This document shows positions 20,109-29,426 of a DNA stretch of 64,000 bases, piece after piece. A program made the position numbers and the translations under genes. The DNA lies in the NCBI RefSeq assembly GCF_000338275.1, contig NZ_ANMR01000020.1:1-64000 (forward strand), in the 5' to 3' direction. The DNA is from Staphylococcus xylosus NJ (GTDB lineage: Bacteria > Bacillota > Bacilli > Staphylococcales > Staphylococcaceae). Position 1 is the first letter of the stretch, and every line of letters begins with the position of its first letter. The notes under the pieces were generated by a model. The model searched no databases. It was not told the DNA's origin and saw nothing but the letters and a program-made list of their open reading frames with translations.

Positions 20109-20750
20109 TTGGCTAATCAAAGCGAAAAGATTCCTCGTGCCACATTGAAACGTTTACCGTTATATTATAGATTCGTCAATACATTAAAATCTAAAGGCAT
20201 TGATAGAGTTAATTCTAAAGCCATCAGCGAGGGCTTAAATATTGATTCTGCGACGATTCGAAGAGATTTTTCTTATTTTGGCGAGTTAGGCAAGAAAGGC
20301 TATGGCTATAATATTGATAGCTTATTACATTTTTTTAAAAATGAAATTAGCGAAAATGACGAGATTAAAATTGCAATTGTAGGTGTAGGGAACTTAGGTA
20401 AAGCATTATTAACATATAACTTTTCAATACATGATGAAATGACTATAACTGAAGCATTCGATATTCGTGAAGAGGTTATTGGGACACAAATAGGTAAAGT
20501 GACAGTAAGTCCATTTGATAAAATAAAGGAAATATTAACACAAGAAGATATAGATGTAGTGATATTGACTACGCCTGAAGAAGCAGCTCAAAACGTAGCT
20601 GATGTATTAGTAGATTCAGGTGTTAAAGGGATACTTAACTTTACACCAAGTCGTGTGCTAACTCCATCAGACGTTCAAGTTCATCATATTGATTTAGGTA
20701 TTGAATTACAATCGCTATTATTTTTTATGAAAAATTATAGCAATAAATAA
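20109..20750 (+). CDS. rex: Redox-sensing transcriptional repressor Rex
   Basis: Senses NADH/NAD+ and represses anaerobic and fermentation genes when NADH is low. The N-terminal winged helix ([15 protein letters not shown], then [15 protein letters not shown]) is followed by the Rossmann motif GVGNLGKAL near residue 93. It has 213 residues. The start is TTG with GGGGGAAA upstream, an uncommon start that probably limits expression. No clear Rex operator was found within its own upstream region. Confidence 0.95.
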   Translation: MANQSEKIPRATLKRLPLYYRFVNTLKSKGIDRVNSKAISEGLNIDSATIRRDFSYFGELGKKGYGYNIDSLLHFFKNEISENDEIKIAIVGVGNLGKALLTYNFSIHDEMTITEAFDIREEVIGTQIGKVTVSPFDKIKEILTQEDIDVVILTTPEEAAQNVADVLVDSGVKGILNFTPSRVLTPSDVQVHHIDLGIELQSLLFFMKNYSNK

Positions 20751-20759
20751 AAAATGATT

Positions 20760-20822
20760 AGTTAGTTTTTTATAGATACAGTAATACACTCAGTGTGCTG
20801 TGTTTATAAAAAACTATTTTTT
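20760..20822 (+). terminator. Terminator after rex
   Basis: AGTTTTTTATA and TATAAAAAACT with an inner CACTCAGTGTG stem; T-run at the right. Confidence 0.7.
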
Positions 20823-20967
20823 TTATGGGTGTTTAATTTTAATTTGGAAATACTGTTACTATATAAGTTAGTAGAAAATTAAAAATTTATGAGTTGCAAG
20901 GTTGAAATTTTATACGATTTCTAATATTATTAATCTTATTGATTTTATCGGGAAAGAGGTTATTAAT

Positions 20968-22056
20968 ATGACTTGGTTAATAATCAGCGGCATTATTGTG
21001 GGAAGTCTTTTAGGCTTTGTTATGCAAAGAACACGGTTTTGTCTGGCTGGTGGATTTAGAGATATGTATATTCAAAAGAGTAACAAAATGTTTTATGCAT
21101 TACTTATAGCAATTACAGTTCAAAGTATAGGATTGCTCATTTTGACTTCTACTGGTTTAGTACAAATACCTGAGTCAACTTATCCTATTATTGGAACAGT
21201 AATAGGTTCATTTATATTTGGTTTAGGTATTATATTAGCTGGCGGATGTGCAACCGGTACATGGTATAGAGCAGGTGAAGGTTTAATAGGCAGTTGGATG
21301 GCACTCATCGCCTATGCATTTACTTCGGCAGCTACGAAATATGGATTATTATTACCATTAATGGATGGTTTAAATAAGCCTACAAATGTTAATACAAGCA
21401 TGTCACAAACTACAGGGATACCGACATGGATTTGGGTAGCAATACTTACATTTATCACAGTGTTTTTTGTAGTCAAAACTTTACGCAAACCGAAACCTAA
21501 ATTTGCTGTTCCTAAATTAAAACAGAAATTCACAGGTTTGCGGCATTATTTATTTGAAAAGAAATACCACCCATTTGTTGCTGCTATTGCAGTAGGGCTC
21601 ATTGCTTTAATTGCATGGCCTGTAAGTGAGTCGACAGGAAGAATGTATGGACTAGGTATTACAACACCATCCGCTAATCTAGTACAGTTTTTTGTAACTG
21701 GTGATTTGAAATTATTAGACTGGGGTGTTTTCTTAGTTCTTGGGATATTCCTAGGATCTTATATTGCGGCTAAAGGGGCAAGAGAGTTTAAATGGAGATT
21801 GCCAGATACAAAAACTATTCGTAATAGTATTATTGGCGGCGTGCTTATGGGATTTGGCGCTTCAGTAGCAGGTGGTTGTTCAATAGGTAATGGACTAGTA
21901 GAAACAGCAACGATGTCATGGAAAGGTTGGATTGCGCTTGCTTCAATGATTTTAGGAGCTTGGACAATGAGTTATTTTGTGTTTATCAGACCTATGAAAA
22001 AAGCGCAGAAGCAAACTTCTAACGAAACTGTAACGTCACAAACGCAAACAATATAA
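20968..22056 (+). CDS. YeeE/YedE-type sulfur transporter
   Basis: Polytopic membrane protein of 362 residues with about nine hydrophobic segments. Three conserved cysteine motifs are present: RFCLAGGF near residue 24, GGCATGTWYR near 93 and AGGCSIGNG near 300. Related proteins import thiosulfate (TsuA). A TusA-like partner follows 21 bases downstream, as in many such loci, so import and hand-over of sulfane sulfur is a reasonable inference. The ATG at 20968 has AAAGAGGT upstream and removes a 22-residue non-membrane extension. Confidence 0.88.
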   Translation: MTWLIISGIIVGSLLGFVMQRTRFCLAGGFRDMYIQKSNKMFYALLIAITVQSIGLLILTSTGLVQIPESTYPIIGTVIGSFIFGLGIILAGGCATGTWYRAGEGLIGSWMALIAYAFTSAATKYGLLLPLMDGLNKPTNVNTSMSQTTGIPTWIWVAILTFITVFFVVKTLRKPKPKFAVPKLKQKFTGLRHYLFEKKYHPFVAAIAVGLIALIAWPVSESTGRMYGLGITTPSANLVQFFVTGDLKLLDWGVFLVLGIFLGSYIAAKGAREFKWRLPDTKTIRNSIIGGVLMGFGASVAGGCSIGNGLVETATMSWKGWIALASMILGAWTMSYFVFIRPMKKAQKQTSNETVTSQTQTI

Positions 22057-22077
22057 TTAATATAGGAGGCACAAATT

Positions 22078-22302
22078 ATGGTACACGAGTTAGGTACAGT
22101 TGGAATGGTTTGTCCATTCCCGTTAATAGAAGCACAAAAGAAAATGAATACGTTAGATAATGGTGATGAATTAAAAATAGATTTTGATTGTACTCAAGCA
22201 ACTGAAGCTTTACCAAATTGGGCAGCTGAGCAAGGCTATCCAGTTACTAATTATGAACAATTAGATGATGCATCATGGACAATCACAATTCAAAAAGCTT
22301 AA
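22078..22302 (+). CDS. TusA/SirA-like sulfur carrier
   Basis: A 74-residue protein with the family motif CPFP at residues 12-15 (GMVCPFPLIEA); the cysteine would carry a persulfide. AGGAGG lies upstream of the ATG. It forms a two-gene operon with the YeeE-like transporter, so it probably receives the imported sulfur. The acceptor enzyme is not visible here. Confidence 0.9.
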   Translation: MVHELGTVGMVCPFPLIEAQKKMNTLDNGDELKIDFDCTQATEALPNWAAEQGYPVTNYEQLDDASWTITIQKA

Positions 22303-22370
22303 TTAATAGTAATAGTTGAGATTGAGACTGCAAGTGAACTTCACTTAGTCAATTAGACAACATAATAATT

Positions 22371-22425
22371 AAAATAAAAATGATTGAATTCATAGCTATG
22401 CTCTGAGTTCGATCATTTTTATTTT
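22371..22425 (+). terminator. Terminator of the sulfur operon
   Basis: AAAATAAAAATGATTGAA and TTCGATCATTTTTATTTT, an 18-bp stem with one G-U type mismatch around a 19-base loop. Confidence 0.8.
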
Positions 22426-22437
22426 AAGTCTTTTTAT

Positions 22438-22531
22438 TATTTGAATTTATTATATATTTTGTAGTCAAAATTTTGTTTTTTTAATATTTGAATTTATTAT
22501 ATATTTTGTAGTCAAAATTTTGTTTTTTTAA
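22438..22531. repeat. Perfect 47-bp tandem duplication
   Basis: The unit from TATTTGAATTTATTATATA to GTTTTTTTAA occurs twice without a mismatch (22438-22484 and 22485-22531), and its first six bases start a third time at 22532. Perfect identity suggests a very recent slippage or recombination event. Confidence 0.9.
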
Positions 22532-22735
22532 TATTTGTAATTAATGCATAGATTCCAATTATTAAAATTATTATCGGTAGAACAATGACCAAATAAATAG
22601 AAAAAGATTCAAAGGTATTAGTATTTAACGCTAATATTAAAACAATGAGTAAAAATAAATTTAATAGATTTAGCCTTACAGTTTTGTCATGTTTTGCCTA
22701 CATTAAACTGAATAACTATATAACCAATAAACATT
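22506..22735 (-). pseudogene. Remnant of a small membrane protein gene
   Basis: On minus an open frame without a start codon encodes hydrophobic residues (LNLLNLFLLIVLILAL, then VIVLPIIILIIGIY) and a basic tail before TGA. An in-frame TAG lies just before it. It follows the gene at 22737-22922 on the same strand and has the same two-helix, basic-tail plan, so it could be a decayed paralogue. Weak evidence. Confidence 0.3.
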
Positions 22736-22736
22736 G

Positions 22737-22922
22737 TTAATCTTTATCTTTATTAGTGCCTTTAGCTTTAAAGATAAAGTAAATAATTAATATCATTATA
22801 GGGATAAAGGCTGAAAAAATTGCTGAGTAACTACCATTTTTAAGTAAAAATGACAAAGAAACAACAATAACTATTATACAAATACTTAATATTATAAAGG
22901 TGTACAATTTACCTTTATTCAT
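22737..22922 (-). CDS. Small two-helix membrane protein, unknown
   Basis: 61 residues with two membrane helices (about 8-28 and 33-51) and a lysine-rich tail ending KAKGTNKDKD. AAGGAGCG lies about six bases before the ATG, which supports translation. I do not recognise the family. It stands between the sulfur operon and scrR, on the opposite strand to both. Confidence 0.55.
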   Translation of the reverse strand: MNKGKLYTFIILSICIIVIVVSLSFLLKNGSYSAIFSAFIPIMILIIYFIFKAKGTNKDKD

Positions 22923-23049
22923 GGTATATCGCTCCTTAAGGTTGTTATTTCCACAACTATATCATATTAAAATCTCAATTTATATATCACTTATTTAGAG
23001 ATACTATTAGTAAGTTTTAACCTTTCTATAAACGTAGATTTAAATAGTA

Positions 23050-23064
23050 TTTAAAGCGATTGCA
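23050..23064 (+). promoter_or_regulatory. Possible cre (CcpA) site before scrR
   Basis: TTTAAAGCGATTGCA matches the cre consensus WTGNAARCGNWWWCA at all but two positions. It lies just upstream of TATGATAAAAT, a likely -10 region. Catabolite repression of sucrose genes is usual in staphylococci. Confidence 0.35.
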
Positions 23065-23117
23065 TTATGATAAAATAAGTATTGTTTATAATAGCTAATT
23101 AATGAGAGTGAGAAAAT

Positions 23118-24080
23118 ATGAAGAACATTGCTGATATAGCTAAGATTGCTGGCGTTTCAAAAAGCACAGTGTCGAGATACTTAAATAATGGATCGGTAAG
23201 TTTAAAAACAAAACAAAGATTAGATAAAATCATTCGCGAAAATGACTATCAGCCTAATCAATTTGCACAAAGTTTACGTGCGCGTAGAACTAATATGATA
23301 GGGGCAATTATACCTAGAATGAACTCTTTTGCTGTTGATGAAACAATTAAAGGAGTCAAAATGATTTGTGATCAATTGAATTATAGTTTGCTTCTAAATT
23401 ATACAAATCTTAATACTCAATTAGAAATTGATGCCCTTGAAACGTTTAATAGAAGTAAGGTAGATGGTATTGTCTTTATGGCAACAGAGATCACAGATAA
23501 ACATTTAGAAGTTATTAATAAAATAAATGTTCCTGTGATTATCGTTGGTCAAGCACATAATGATTTACATTGCATCATTCATAATGATTATCAAGCTGGA
23601 TACTTGGTTGGTGATATGTTAGGTCAAAAAGGTTATAAACATATTAAATTCTTTGGTGTGACAGAAAGTGATATTGCTGTAGGTGTTCAACGTAAAGAAG
23701 GTCTGATTGCGGGTTTAGAATTACACGATATACAACCTCATATTTCACTAACATCATTTAATTATCAAGAGGCGATGATCGATGTTGTAGAAGCGTTGCA
23801 AGATTGCCCTCATTATGACGCAATTGTTGGGGCTACGGATTCAATTGCCTTAGCCATACATAAATATAATTCAGAACACACGCCACATAAGCATGAAAAG
23901 TATATTGTTGGATTTGGTGGAGATCCAGTAACTGATATTGTGTCTCCCTCTATCCATACCATAAATTACAATTTTGAATTTGCAGGTAGTGTAGCTATGG
24001 ACAAACTAAATCAGATGATACAACATAAAGAAATTGAACAGCGCATTATTATTGATGTTGAACAATCATTTAAAAATTAA
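23118..24080 (+). CDS. scrR: Sucrose operon repressor, LacI family
   Basis: LacI/GalR regulator. The helix-turn-helix IADIAKIAGVSKSTVSRYL fills residues 4-22, the hinge helix NQFAQSLRARRT 51-62, and the rest is a periplasmic-binding-like sensor domain. It has 320 residues. In S. xylosus ScrR represses scrA and scrB in the absence of sucrose; the same is inferred here because scrB and scrK follow directly. A palindrome 32 bases after its stop codon is the likely operator. Confidence 0.9.
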   Translation: MKNIADIAKIAGVSKSTVSRYLNNGSVSLKTKQRLDKIIRENDYQPNQFAQSLRARRTNMIGAIIPRMNSFAVDETIKGVKMICDQLNYSLLLNYTNLNTQLEIDALETFNRSKVDGIVFMATEITDKHLEVINKINVPVIIVGQAHNDLHCIIHNDYQAGYLVGDMLGQKGYKHIKFFGVTESDIAVGVQRKEGLIAGLELHDIQPHISLTSFNYQEAMIDVVEALQDCPHYDAIVGATDSIALAIHKYNSEHTPHKHEKYIVGFGGDPVTDIVSPSIHTINYNFEFAGSVAMDKLNQMIQHKEIEQRIIIDVEQSFKN

Positions 24081-24111
24081 AAGAAAAATGGTATGATGAA
24101 AAAGTATATTA

Positions 24112-24125
24112 TGGAACCGGTACCA
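24112..24125. promoter_or_regulatory. Putative ScrR operator
   Basis: TGGAACCGGTACCA is a 14-bp palindrome with one mismatched pair around a central CCGG. It lies 40 bases before scrB and after its own repressor gene, the place expected for LacI-type control. Confidence 0.6.
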
Positions 24126-24164
24126 TTTAAATGAGGTTATTTTTTAAATAGGAGGATACGCACC

Positions 24165-25649
24165 ATGACGGAGTGGACAAAAGAACAACGTTATCAAAGA
24201 TATGAAGATATTGATCAACAAACGATTGAATCATTAACTGAACAAGTTAAACAGTCAGAATATAGACAAACTTTTCATATACAACCCCAAATAGGATTGT
24301 TAAATGATCCTAATGGGCTTATCTATTTTAAGGGGAATTATTATGTATCTCATCAATGGTTTCCTTTAGGACCTGTACATGGACTGAAATATTGGTATAC
24401 ATATCAAAGTAAGGATCTTGTGGATTTTGAAGCTATTGGTCCAACGATTAAACCTGATACAAAAGACGATAGTCATGGTGTGTATAGTGGCAGTGCATTT
24501 GAATATCATGATCATTTATATTATATGTATACAGCAAACCACCGTGATAGTGATTGGAATAGAATTTCTACACAACATATAGCAAAAATGGCTAAAGATG
24601 GATCGATAAATAAATTTCCTAAAGCGGTGATATCAGAACCGCCCTTTGGATATACTCAACATTTTAGAGATCCTAAGGTACATGTTCAAGATGGAATTTA
24701 TTACGCAATGATAGCTGCACAAAATATTAAAAAACAAGGGAGAATTCTGCAATATCGTTCAACAGATATCGTAAACTGGGAGTTTCAAGGAGAGATACAA
24801 ACGAATCTAGATGATTTTGGTTATATGTGGGAGTGTCCAGATTACTTTAATTTAAATGGTTATGATATGTTACTATTTTGTCCTCAAGGTATAGATTCAG
24901 AAGGGGAGCGTTTTAAGAATATTTATCAATCTGGATATATTATGGGCCAGTATGACATTAATAATTTAACTATGAACCATGGTGATTTTCATGAATTAGA
25001 TTATGGTTTTGATTTTTATGCTCCTCAGACATTCTTAGATGAAAATGGACAACGCATACTAATTGGATGGATGGGTTTACCAGAAATCAACTATCCTTCA
25101 GATGCCGATGGTTGGGCGCATTGTTTAACTATCCCACGTGTATTAACAATTGAGTCAGGCAATTTAAAGCAGCGTCCAATAAAAGCACTTGAAAAACTTC
25201 GCACAAATGAAGAAACGGCACTAGGTTATGCTAATAAATTCACTAGACAATTACATCCATATGAAGGTAAACAGTTTGAATTAATCATTGATATTTTGGA
25301 AAATGAGGCGACAGAAGTATACTTTGAAGTACGAACATCTAAGACTGAATCTACACTAATTACGTACAATAAGAGAGAACAAAAATTAACATTAGACCGT
25401 AGTGAAAGTGGTCCATTACCAGAACCTGTTGAAGGAACAACGAGGAGTACTTATTTAGATACTCCGTTATCAAAACTACAATTATTTGTAGATACTTCTA
25501 GTGTTGAAATTTTCTGTAATGACGGTGAACGTGTGATGACGACAAGAATATTTACTGATGAAAACGCAACAGGCATTAAAACATCTACTGAATCAGGCCA
25601 AGCCTATTTAAAATTTACAAAATATGATTTGAAAGGTGACACTATATGA
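24165..25649 (+). CDS. scrB: Sucrose-6-phosphate hydrolase
   Basis: GH32 enzyme that splits sucrose-6-phosphate, delivered by a PTS, to glucose-6-phosphate and fructose. The three acidic motifs are present: LLNDPNG (nucleophile, near 45), FRDPK (near 168) and WECPDYF (acid/base, near 224). A C-terminal beta-sandwich occupies residues 350-494. GGAGG precedes the ATG. No signal peptide, which fits a cytoplasmic phosphorylated substrate. The PTS gene scrA is not in the window. Confidence 0.95.
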   Translation: MTEWTKEQRYQRYEDIDQQTIESLTEQVKQSEYRQTFHIQPQIGLLNDPNGLIYFKGNYYVSHQWFPLGPVHGLKYWYTYQSKDLVDFEAIGPTIKPDTKDDSHGVYSGSAFEYHDHLYYMYTANHRDSDWNRISTQHIAKMAKDGSINKFPKAVISEPPFGYTQHFRDPKVHVQDGIYYAMIAAQNIKKQGRILQYRSTDIVNWEFQGEIQTNLDDFGYMWECPDYFNLNGYDMLLFCPQGIDSEGERFKNIYQSGYIMGQYDINNLTMNHGDFHELDYGFDFYAPQTFLDENGQRILIGWMGLPEINYPSDADGWAHCLTIPRVLTIESGNLKQRPIKALEKLRTNEETALGYANKFTRQLHPYEGKQFELIIDILENEATEVYFEVRTSKTESTLITYNKREQKLTLDRSESGPLPEPVEGTTRSTYLDTPLSKLQLFVDTSSVEIFCNDGERVMTTRIFTDENATGIKTSTESGQAYLKFTKYDLKGDTI

Positions 25650-26611
25650 AACGTCTACTAGCAATTGGAGAGGCTTTAATTGATTTTATACCGAATACTA
25701 CAGATTCTAAATTAAAAGATGTAGATAAGTTTACTCGACAAGTCGGGGGAGCACCATGTAATGTGGCTTGTACAGCAACAAAACTGGGTGGCAATGCTGA
25801 AATGGTCACACAATTAGGACAAGATGCATTTGGTGATTTAATTGTGGAAACGTTAGAGAATATAGGTGTAGGTACCCATTATGTGAGTCGCACTGATGAA
25901 GCCAATACCGCCTTAGCATTTGTGAGTTTAACTAAAGACGGTGAAAGAGACTTTTCATTTTATAGGAAACCATCTGCTGACATGTTGTACAGTATAGATG
26001 CAGTAAGTACTATCAATGTAACTGAAAATGATATGTTGCATTTCTGTTCAGTTGATTTAGTGGAAAGTCCTATGAAATATGCACATAAGAAATTGATTGA
26101 AAAAGTGACAAATGCAGAGGGAACAATTGTGTTTGATCCTAATGTGAGATTACCATTATGGGAAAATGAAGCGGATTGTAAGTCAGCAATCCATGAATTT
26201 ATTCCATCAGCACATATCGTCAAAATATCTGATGAAGAATTGGAATTTGTAACTGGAATTGCAGACGAAAAACAAGCTATACAATGGTTGTTCCAAGGAA
26301 ATGTAAATGCAGTGATTTATACGAAAGGCGCTGATGGCGCAGTCATATATTTTAAAGACGGGATTGAAATTTCTCAACAAGGATTTAAAGTTAAAGCCAT
26401 TGATACTACAGGTGCAGGTGATGCATTTATAGGTGCCTTAATTAGCAAATTATTAATTTCTGAAAGTACAGACGTGATAACAGTATTGAAAAGTGAAGGT
26501 GAAAGGATACTTGAATTTAGTAATTACGTAGCTGCAAAGGTTACTACTAAATACGGAGCGATATCAAGTATTCCAACTTTAGAAGAAGTGAATAAAGCAA
26601 TAAAAAGCTGA
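25646..26611 (+). CDS. scrK: Fructokinase, PfkB family
   Basis: Phosphorylates the fructose freed by ScrB. GGAPCNVACTATKLGG near residue 35 and the catalytic DTTGAGDAFIGAL near 250 are ribokinase/PfkB signatures. It has 321 residues. The ATG overlaps the scrB stop by four bases. Together scrB and scrK bring sucrose into glycolysis as two sugar phosphates. Confidence 0.93.
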   Translation: MKRLLAIGEALIDFIPNTTDSKLKDVDKFTRQVGGAPCNVACTATKLGGNAEMVTQLGQDAFGDLIVETLENIGVGTHYVSRTDEANTALAFVSLTKDGERDFSFYRKPSADMLYSIDAVSTINVTENDMLHFCSVDLVESPMKYAHKKLIEKVTNAEGTIVFDPNVRLPLWENEADCKSAIHEFIPSAHIVKISDEELEFVTGIADEKQAIQWLFQGNVNAVIYTKGADGAVIYFKDGIEISQQGFKVKAIDTTGAGDAFIGALISKLLISESTDVITVLKSEGERILEFSNYVAAKVTTKYGAISSIPTLEEVNKAIKS

Positions 26612-26641
26612 GCATGTATTTAATTACATGCTCAGCTTTTT
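26602..26641. terminator. Bidirectional terminator between scrK and agrA
   Basis: AAAAAGCTGAGCATGT and ACATGCTCAGCTTTTT around an eight-base loop, with T-runs on both strands; it serves two convergent operons. Confidence 0.9.
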
Positions 26642-26646
26642 ATGTA

Positions 26647-27363
26647 TTATATCTTTTTAACATTTCTTACAGATGCATAACAATGTTCATTGTTTTTAAA
26701 ATAAACTACGCGTGATTTAGAGTCGATGGACTCGATATTGTGTCTATTTACTACGAAACTATTATGACATCTAAAGAAACGTTTATCTAACTGATCAATT
26801 TCTTTTAGGTTTCCATAGAATTCGATTTGACGATTATCGAGATGTGCAATTAAACGATGGGATTTACTAGATGATTCGAAGAACATTACATCGTCATATT
26901 GTACATAAATAGAATTGCTACCACGTTTTAATTCTATTGTTTCAACACTACTTTCTTTTGAAAGTAGTTTTAATCGTGATTCAGATGTTTCTAAGCAATC
27001 AATCACTCTTGATTTTAATTCGTCTGGATCATCTTTGAAAATGAAATCCATTGCTGCAACCTTGTAGACAAATGTTAAGTATGTCAGTTCACTATGACTT
27101 GTAACAAAAATAATATTACCAACCGGATCATGTTTGCGTATTTCACTTGCAAGCTTGATACCATTGATGTCAGCATCTAGTTGAATATCTAAAAAGTAAC
27201 ATCCTATATCATTAATGTTCTTTGAGCGTTCTAAAATGTCATAAGGATCAGCTGTTGCGACTTCAATTTCCATTGGTTTTTCTTCAATCATAATATAGTT
27301 ATTTATAATTGAGACCATATGTTCACGTTGTCTTTCATCATCTTCGCAAATGAATATTTTCAT
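26647..27363 (-). CDS. agrA: Quorum-sensing response regulator AgrA
   Basis: Response regulator with a LytTR DNA-binding domain. The phosphoacceptor is D59 (FLDIQL). Residues known to contact DNA in S. aureus, H169 and R233, are conserved, as is the redox-sensitive C199. At 238 residues it is colinear with S. aureus AgrA. It would activate P2 and P3, whose direct repeats are visible at 29460-29493 and 29536-29567. It ends the P2 transcript, 12 bases after agrC. Confidence 0.97.
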   Translation of the reverse strand: MKIFICEDDERQREHMVSIINNYIMIEEKPMEIEVATADPYDILERSKNINDIGCYFLDIQLDADINGIKLASEIRKHDPVGNIIFVTSHSELTYLTFVYKVAAMDFIFKDDPDELKSRVIDCLETSESRLKLLSKESSVETIELKRGSNSIYVQYDDVMFFESSSKSHRLIAHLDNRQIEFYGNLKEIDQLDKRFFRCHNSFVVNRHNIESIDSKSRVVYFKNNEHCYASVRNVKKI

Positions 27364-27375
27364 AGTAACACATCC

Positions 27376-28671
27376 TTATGAATCAGAATTTAAGATTTCC
27401 ACTTTTTGAATAAAGTAGTTGTTATCAATAGTTGTATCTAATAAAACATTTGTTGTTGAATCAGTCAATTCTTTTAATGTGGATAATCCAAGTCCACGGT
27501 TTTTTCCTTTAGTAGAAAAGTTTTCTTGGAAAAGAGTATGTACTTTTGGCATATCTGGTTCACACTTATTCATAACGATAAATGTCACGGATGTGTCTTC
27601 ATTTTTAATAAAAGCGATACGAATAAGTGGTTCTTCAGTGATTTTTTCAGAAGCTTCAATTGCATTATCAAGTAATATACCGATTACTCTACTTAAATTT
27701 ATAATAGGCATATCGATTTTTTCGATTGGTTCTGGGACCTCGATGCTGATGCGAATATTTTTTTCTTGAGCTTGAAGTATTTTAGTAGTTAACAAACCTT
27801 TAATTTCACGAACATGCAAGTTTTCAATACCATTGATTTTAATTGCATTCATTTGCATACTATCTTGCATGGGTAATATTTCAGAATGAAAGTAATCTCT
27901 TAGACCTTCCATATCTTCTTCTCTGATAAAGTCAGAGAGGGTAGAAAGTATATTGACATAATCATGTCTGAATTTACGCATTTCATTATTGATTTTTTCA
28001 ATCTGTAACGTATATTTATAATAATTTTCGATTTCCTGCATATTTCGCTTATATTGAATTTGGCGAATAATACTAAAAGAAATTGTAATGATAAGAATAG
28101 CAATAGTAATGATAAATACTGCGTATAATATTACTAAAAATTTTATATCAGCAAATGACATTATTTTATTAGGTAAATAAAAATAAATTAGCAAAAGTGC
28201 TATTAAAAGAAACACGGTAACTATTGCCAAATATATTTTATTTAATGATAAATATGAAGAGTAAAGTTTGTTAAAGAAGAATCTAATAAATATAGAAAAA
28301 CTTATTGTAATAATTGAAAATATAATTAAATATAGCCCTTGAAACATATAATTAACTTCAATGGAATTATAAAGTATGGTTGATATCCAAAGGGTTACGA
28401 AATTACTCATATATAAAATGAAAATACTTATTAATACAGAAATGACACCAATGATTCTTCTCTTTAAATACATAAAAACACTTGTGGTGATAATTAAGAA
28501 GAAAATAACTTTAGTATCTATGTTTATAAATAAAATAGTAGAAAGGATTATAATACATAATATTGTAATATAATCCTTAACACTATATTTAAGTTTATTT
28601 ATTATTTTAATAATAGTAAACAAAAGCGTAGATTGAAATAGCGATAAAATTAGTGAATCTAATATTGTCAT
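27376..28671 (-). CDS. agrC: AIP receptor histidine kinase AgrC
   Basis: Six predicted membrane helices in residues 1-205 form the peptide sensor; a dimerisation helix follows with the phosphorylated H236 in RKFRHDYVN. The HPK10-type ATPase has NLSRVIGILLDNAIEAS (N box) and RGLGLSTL (G box). It has 431 residues. The sensor half should differ from other species because it pairs with the local AIP; the kinase half is close to S. aureus. Start codon follows the agrD stop by 24 bases. Confidence 0.96.
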   Translation of the reverse strand: MTILDSLILSLFQSTLLFTIIKIINKLKYSVKDYITILCIIILSTILFINIDTKVIFFLIITTSVFMYLKRRIIGVISVLISIFILYMSNFVTLWISTILYNSIEVNYMFQGLYLIIFSIITISFSIFIRFFFNKLYSSYLSLNKIYLAIVTVFLLIALLLIYFYLPNKIMSFADIKFLVILYAVFIITIAILIITISFSIIRQIQYKRNMQEIENYYKYTLQIEKINNEMRKFRHDYVNILSTLSDFIREEDMEGLRDYFHSEILPMQDSMQMNAIKINGIENLHVREIKGLLTTKILQAQEKNIRISIEVPEPIEKIDMPIINLSRVIGILLDNAIEASEKITEEPLIRIAFIKNEDTSVTFIVMNKCEPDMPKVHTLFQENFSTKGKNRGLGLSTLKELTDSTTNVLLDTTIDNNYFIQKVEILNSDS

Positions 28672-28695
28672 GTCCTACACACTTTCTAAAAGCAA

Positions 28696-28833
28696 TTATT
28701 CGTACAAGTCTGTTATTTCTTTAGGTACTTCAGGCTCATCTAACCAACCGCCACATGGTTTTGCGCCAGCAATTGTCCCGATAACAGTGAAAAGTTTAGC
28801 GATTAAATTAAATAGAGATTCAAAAATGTTCAT
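28696..28833 (-). CDS. agrD: Autoinducing peptide precursor AgrD
   Basis: 45 residues with AAAGGAGG upstream of the ATG. Residues 1-22 form the amphipathic leader (MNIFESLFNLIAKLFTVIG). The core is GAKPCGGWL at 23-31, with C27 set to form a thiolactone with L31 after AgrB cuts. The acidic tail DEPEVPKEITDLYE carries the conserved AgrB recognition pattern. The exact N-terminus of the mature peptide is not fixed by sequence. The ATG begins one base after the agrB stop codon. Confidence 0.95.
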   Translation of the reverse strand: MNIFESLFNLIAKLFTVIGTIAGAKPCGGWLDEPEVPKEITDLYE

Positions 28834-28834
28834 G

Positions 28835-29404
28835 TTATATTTCCTCCTTTGGAAAAAAAATAGGTAATTGATTTGCTGATATAATCACAACACCCAATAG
28901 CACAAGCTGTTGGTATGGATTATCTAAAAAAGTAGAAAAAACTATCAATACAAATGTTATAAGCAAAGTCTTTATCTTTTTACGTTTTCTAAGTTTTTTA
29001 GGTATAGGTTGTTTTTTTGTAGCAGCTGGAGCATATATAAATAATATTAAAAATCCAATTGCTACTAAAAAGTACATTAATAATGATGATACATGTATAT
29101 ACCCAACAATCCAAGGTAATAAAACGAATAATATAATACTTTGAATGTAACAAGATAAACTAGTTTTTGCATGTGCACCGTGTGCGTATTGTCTAATAAA
29201 AAAATAAGATAAATGTACAGTTAGTGTGTATAAAAACATATGACAAAGGATAGAAATGCCATAAATAACAATTGTTTTAAAAAGATTACTTATTACAACT
29301 TGCATGCCTAAACGCATCTTTAAATATTCTATATGATCTAAATTGTTGCGTAATTGAAGACTTTTAGCAAAGTTGTCTATTTTAGTATCAATTAATTTAC
29401 TCAT
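28835..29404 (-). CDS. agrB: AgrD-processing membrane protease AgrB
   Basis: Membrane cysteine endopeptidase that cuts AgrD at the C-terminal side of the core and closes the thiolactone. Catalytic H78 (HGAHAK) and C85 (LSCYIQS) match H77 and C84 of S. aureus. Several hydrophobic helices follow, then YAPAATKKQPIP, a hallmark stretch. It has 189 residues. First gene of the P2 operon, with AAGGAGAG before its ATG. Confidence 0.96.
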   Translation of the reverse strand: MSKLIDTKIDNFAKSLQLRNNLDHIEYLKMRLGMQVVISNLFKTIVIYGISILCHMFLYTLTVHLSYFFIRQYAHGAHAKTSLSCYIQSIILFVLLPWIVGYIHVSSLLMYFLVAIGFLILFIYAPAATKKQPIPKKLRKRKKIKTLLITFVLIVFSTFLDNPYQQLVLLGVVIISANQLPIFFPKEEI

Positions 29405-29426
29405 TGGCTTTTCTCTCCTTACTCGT

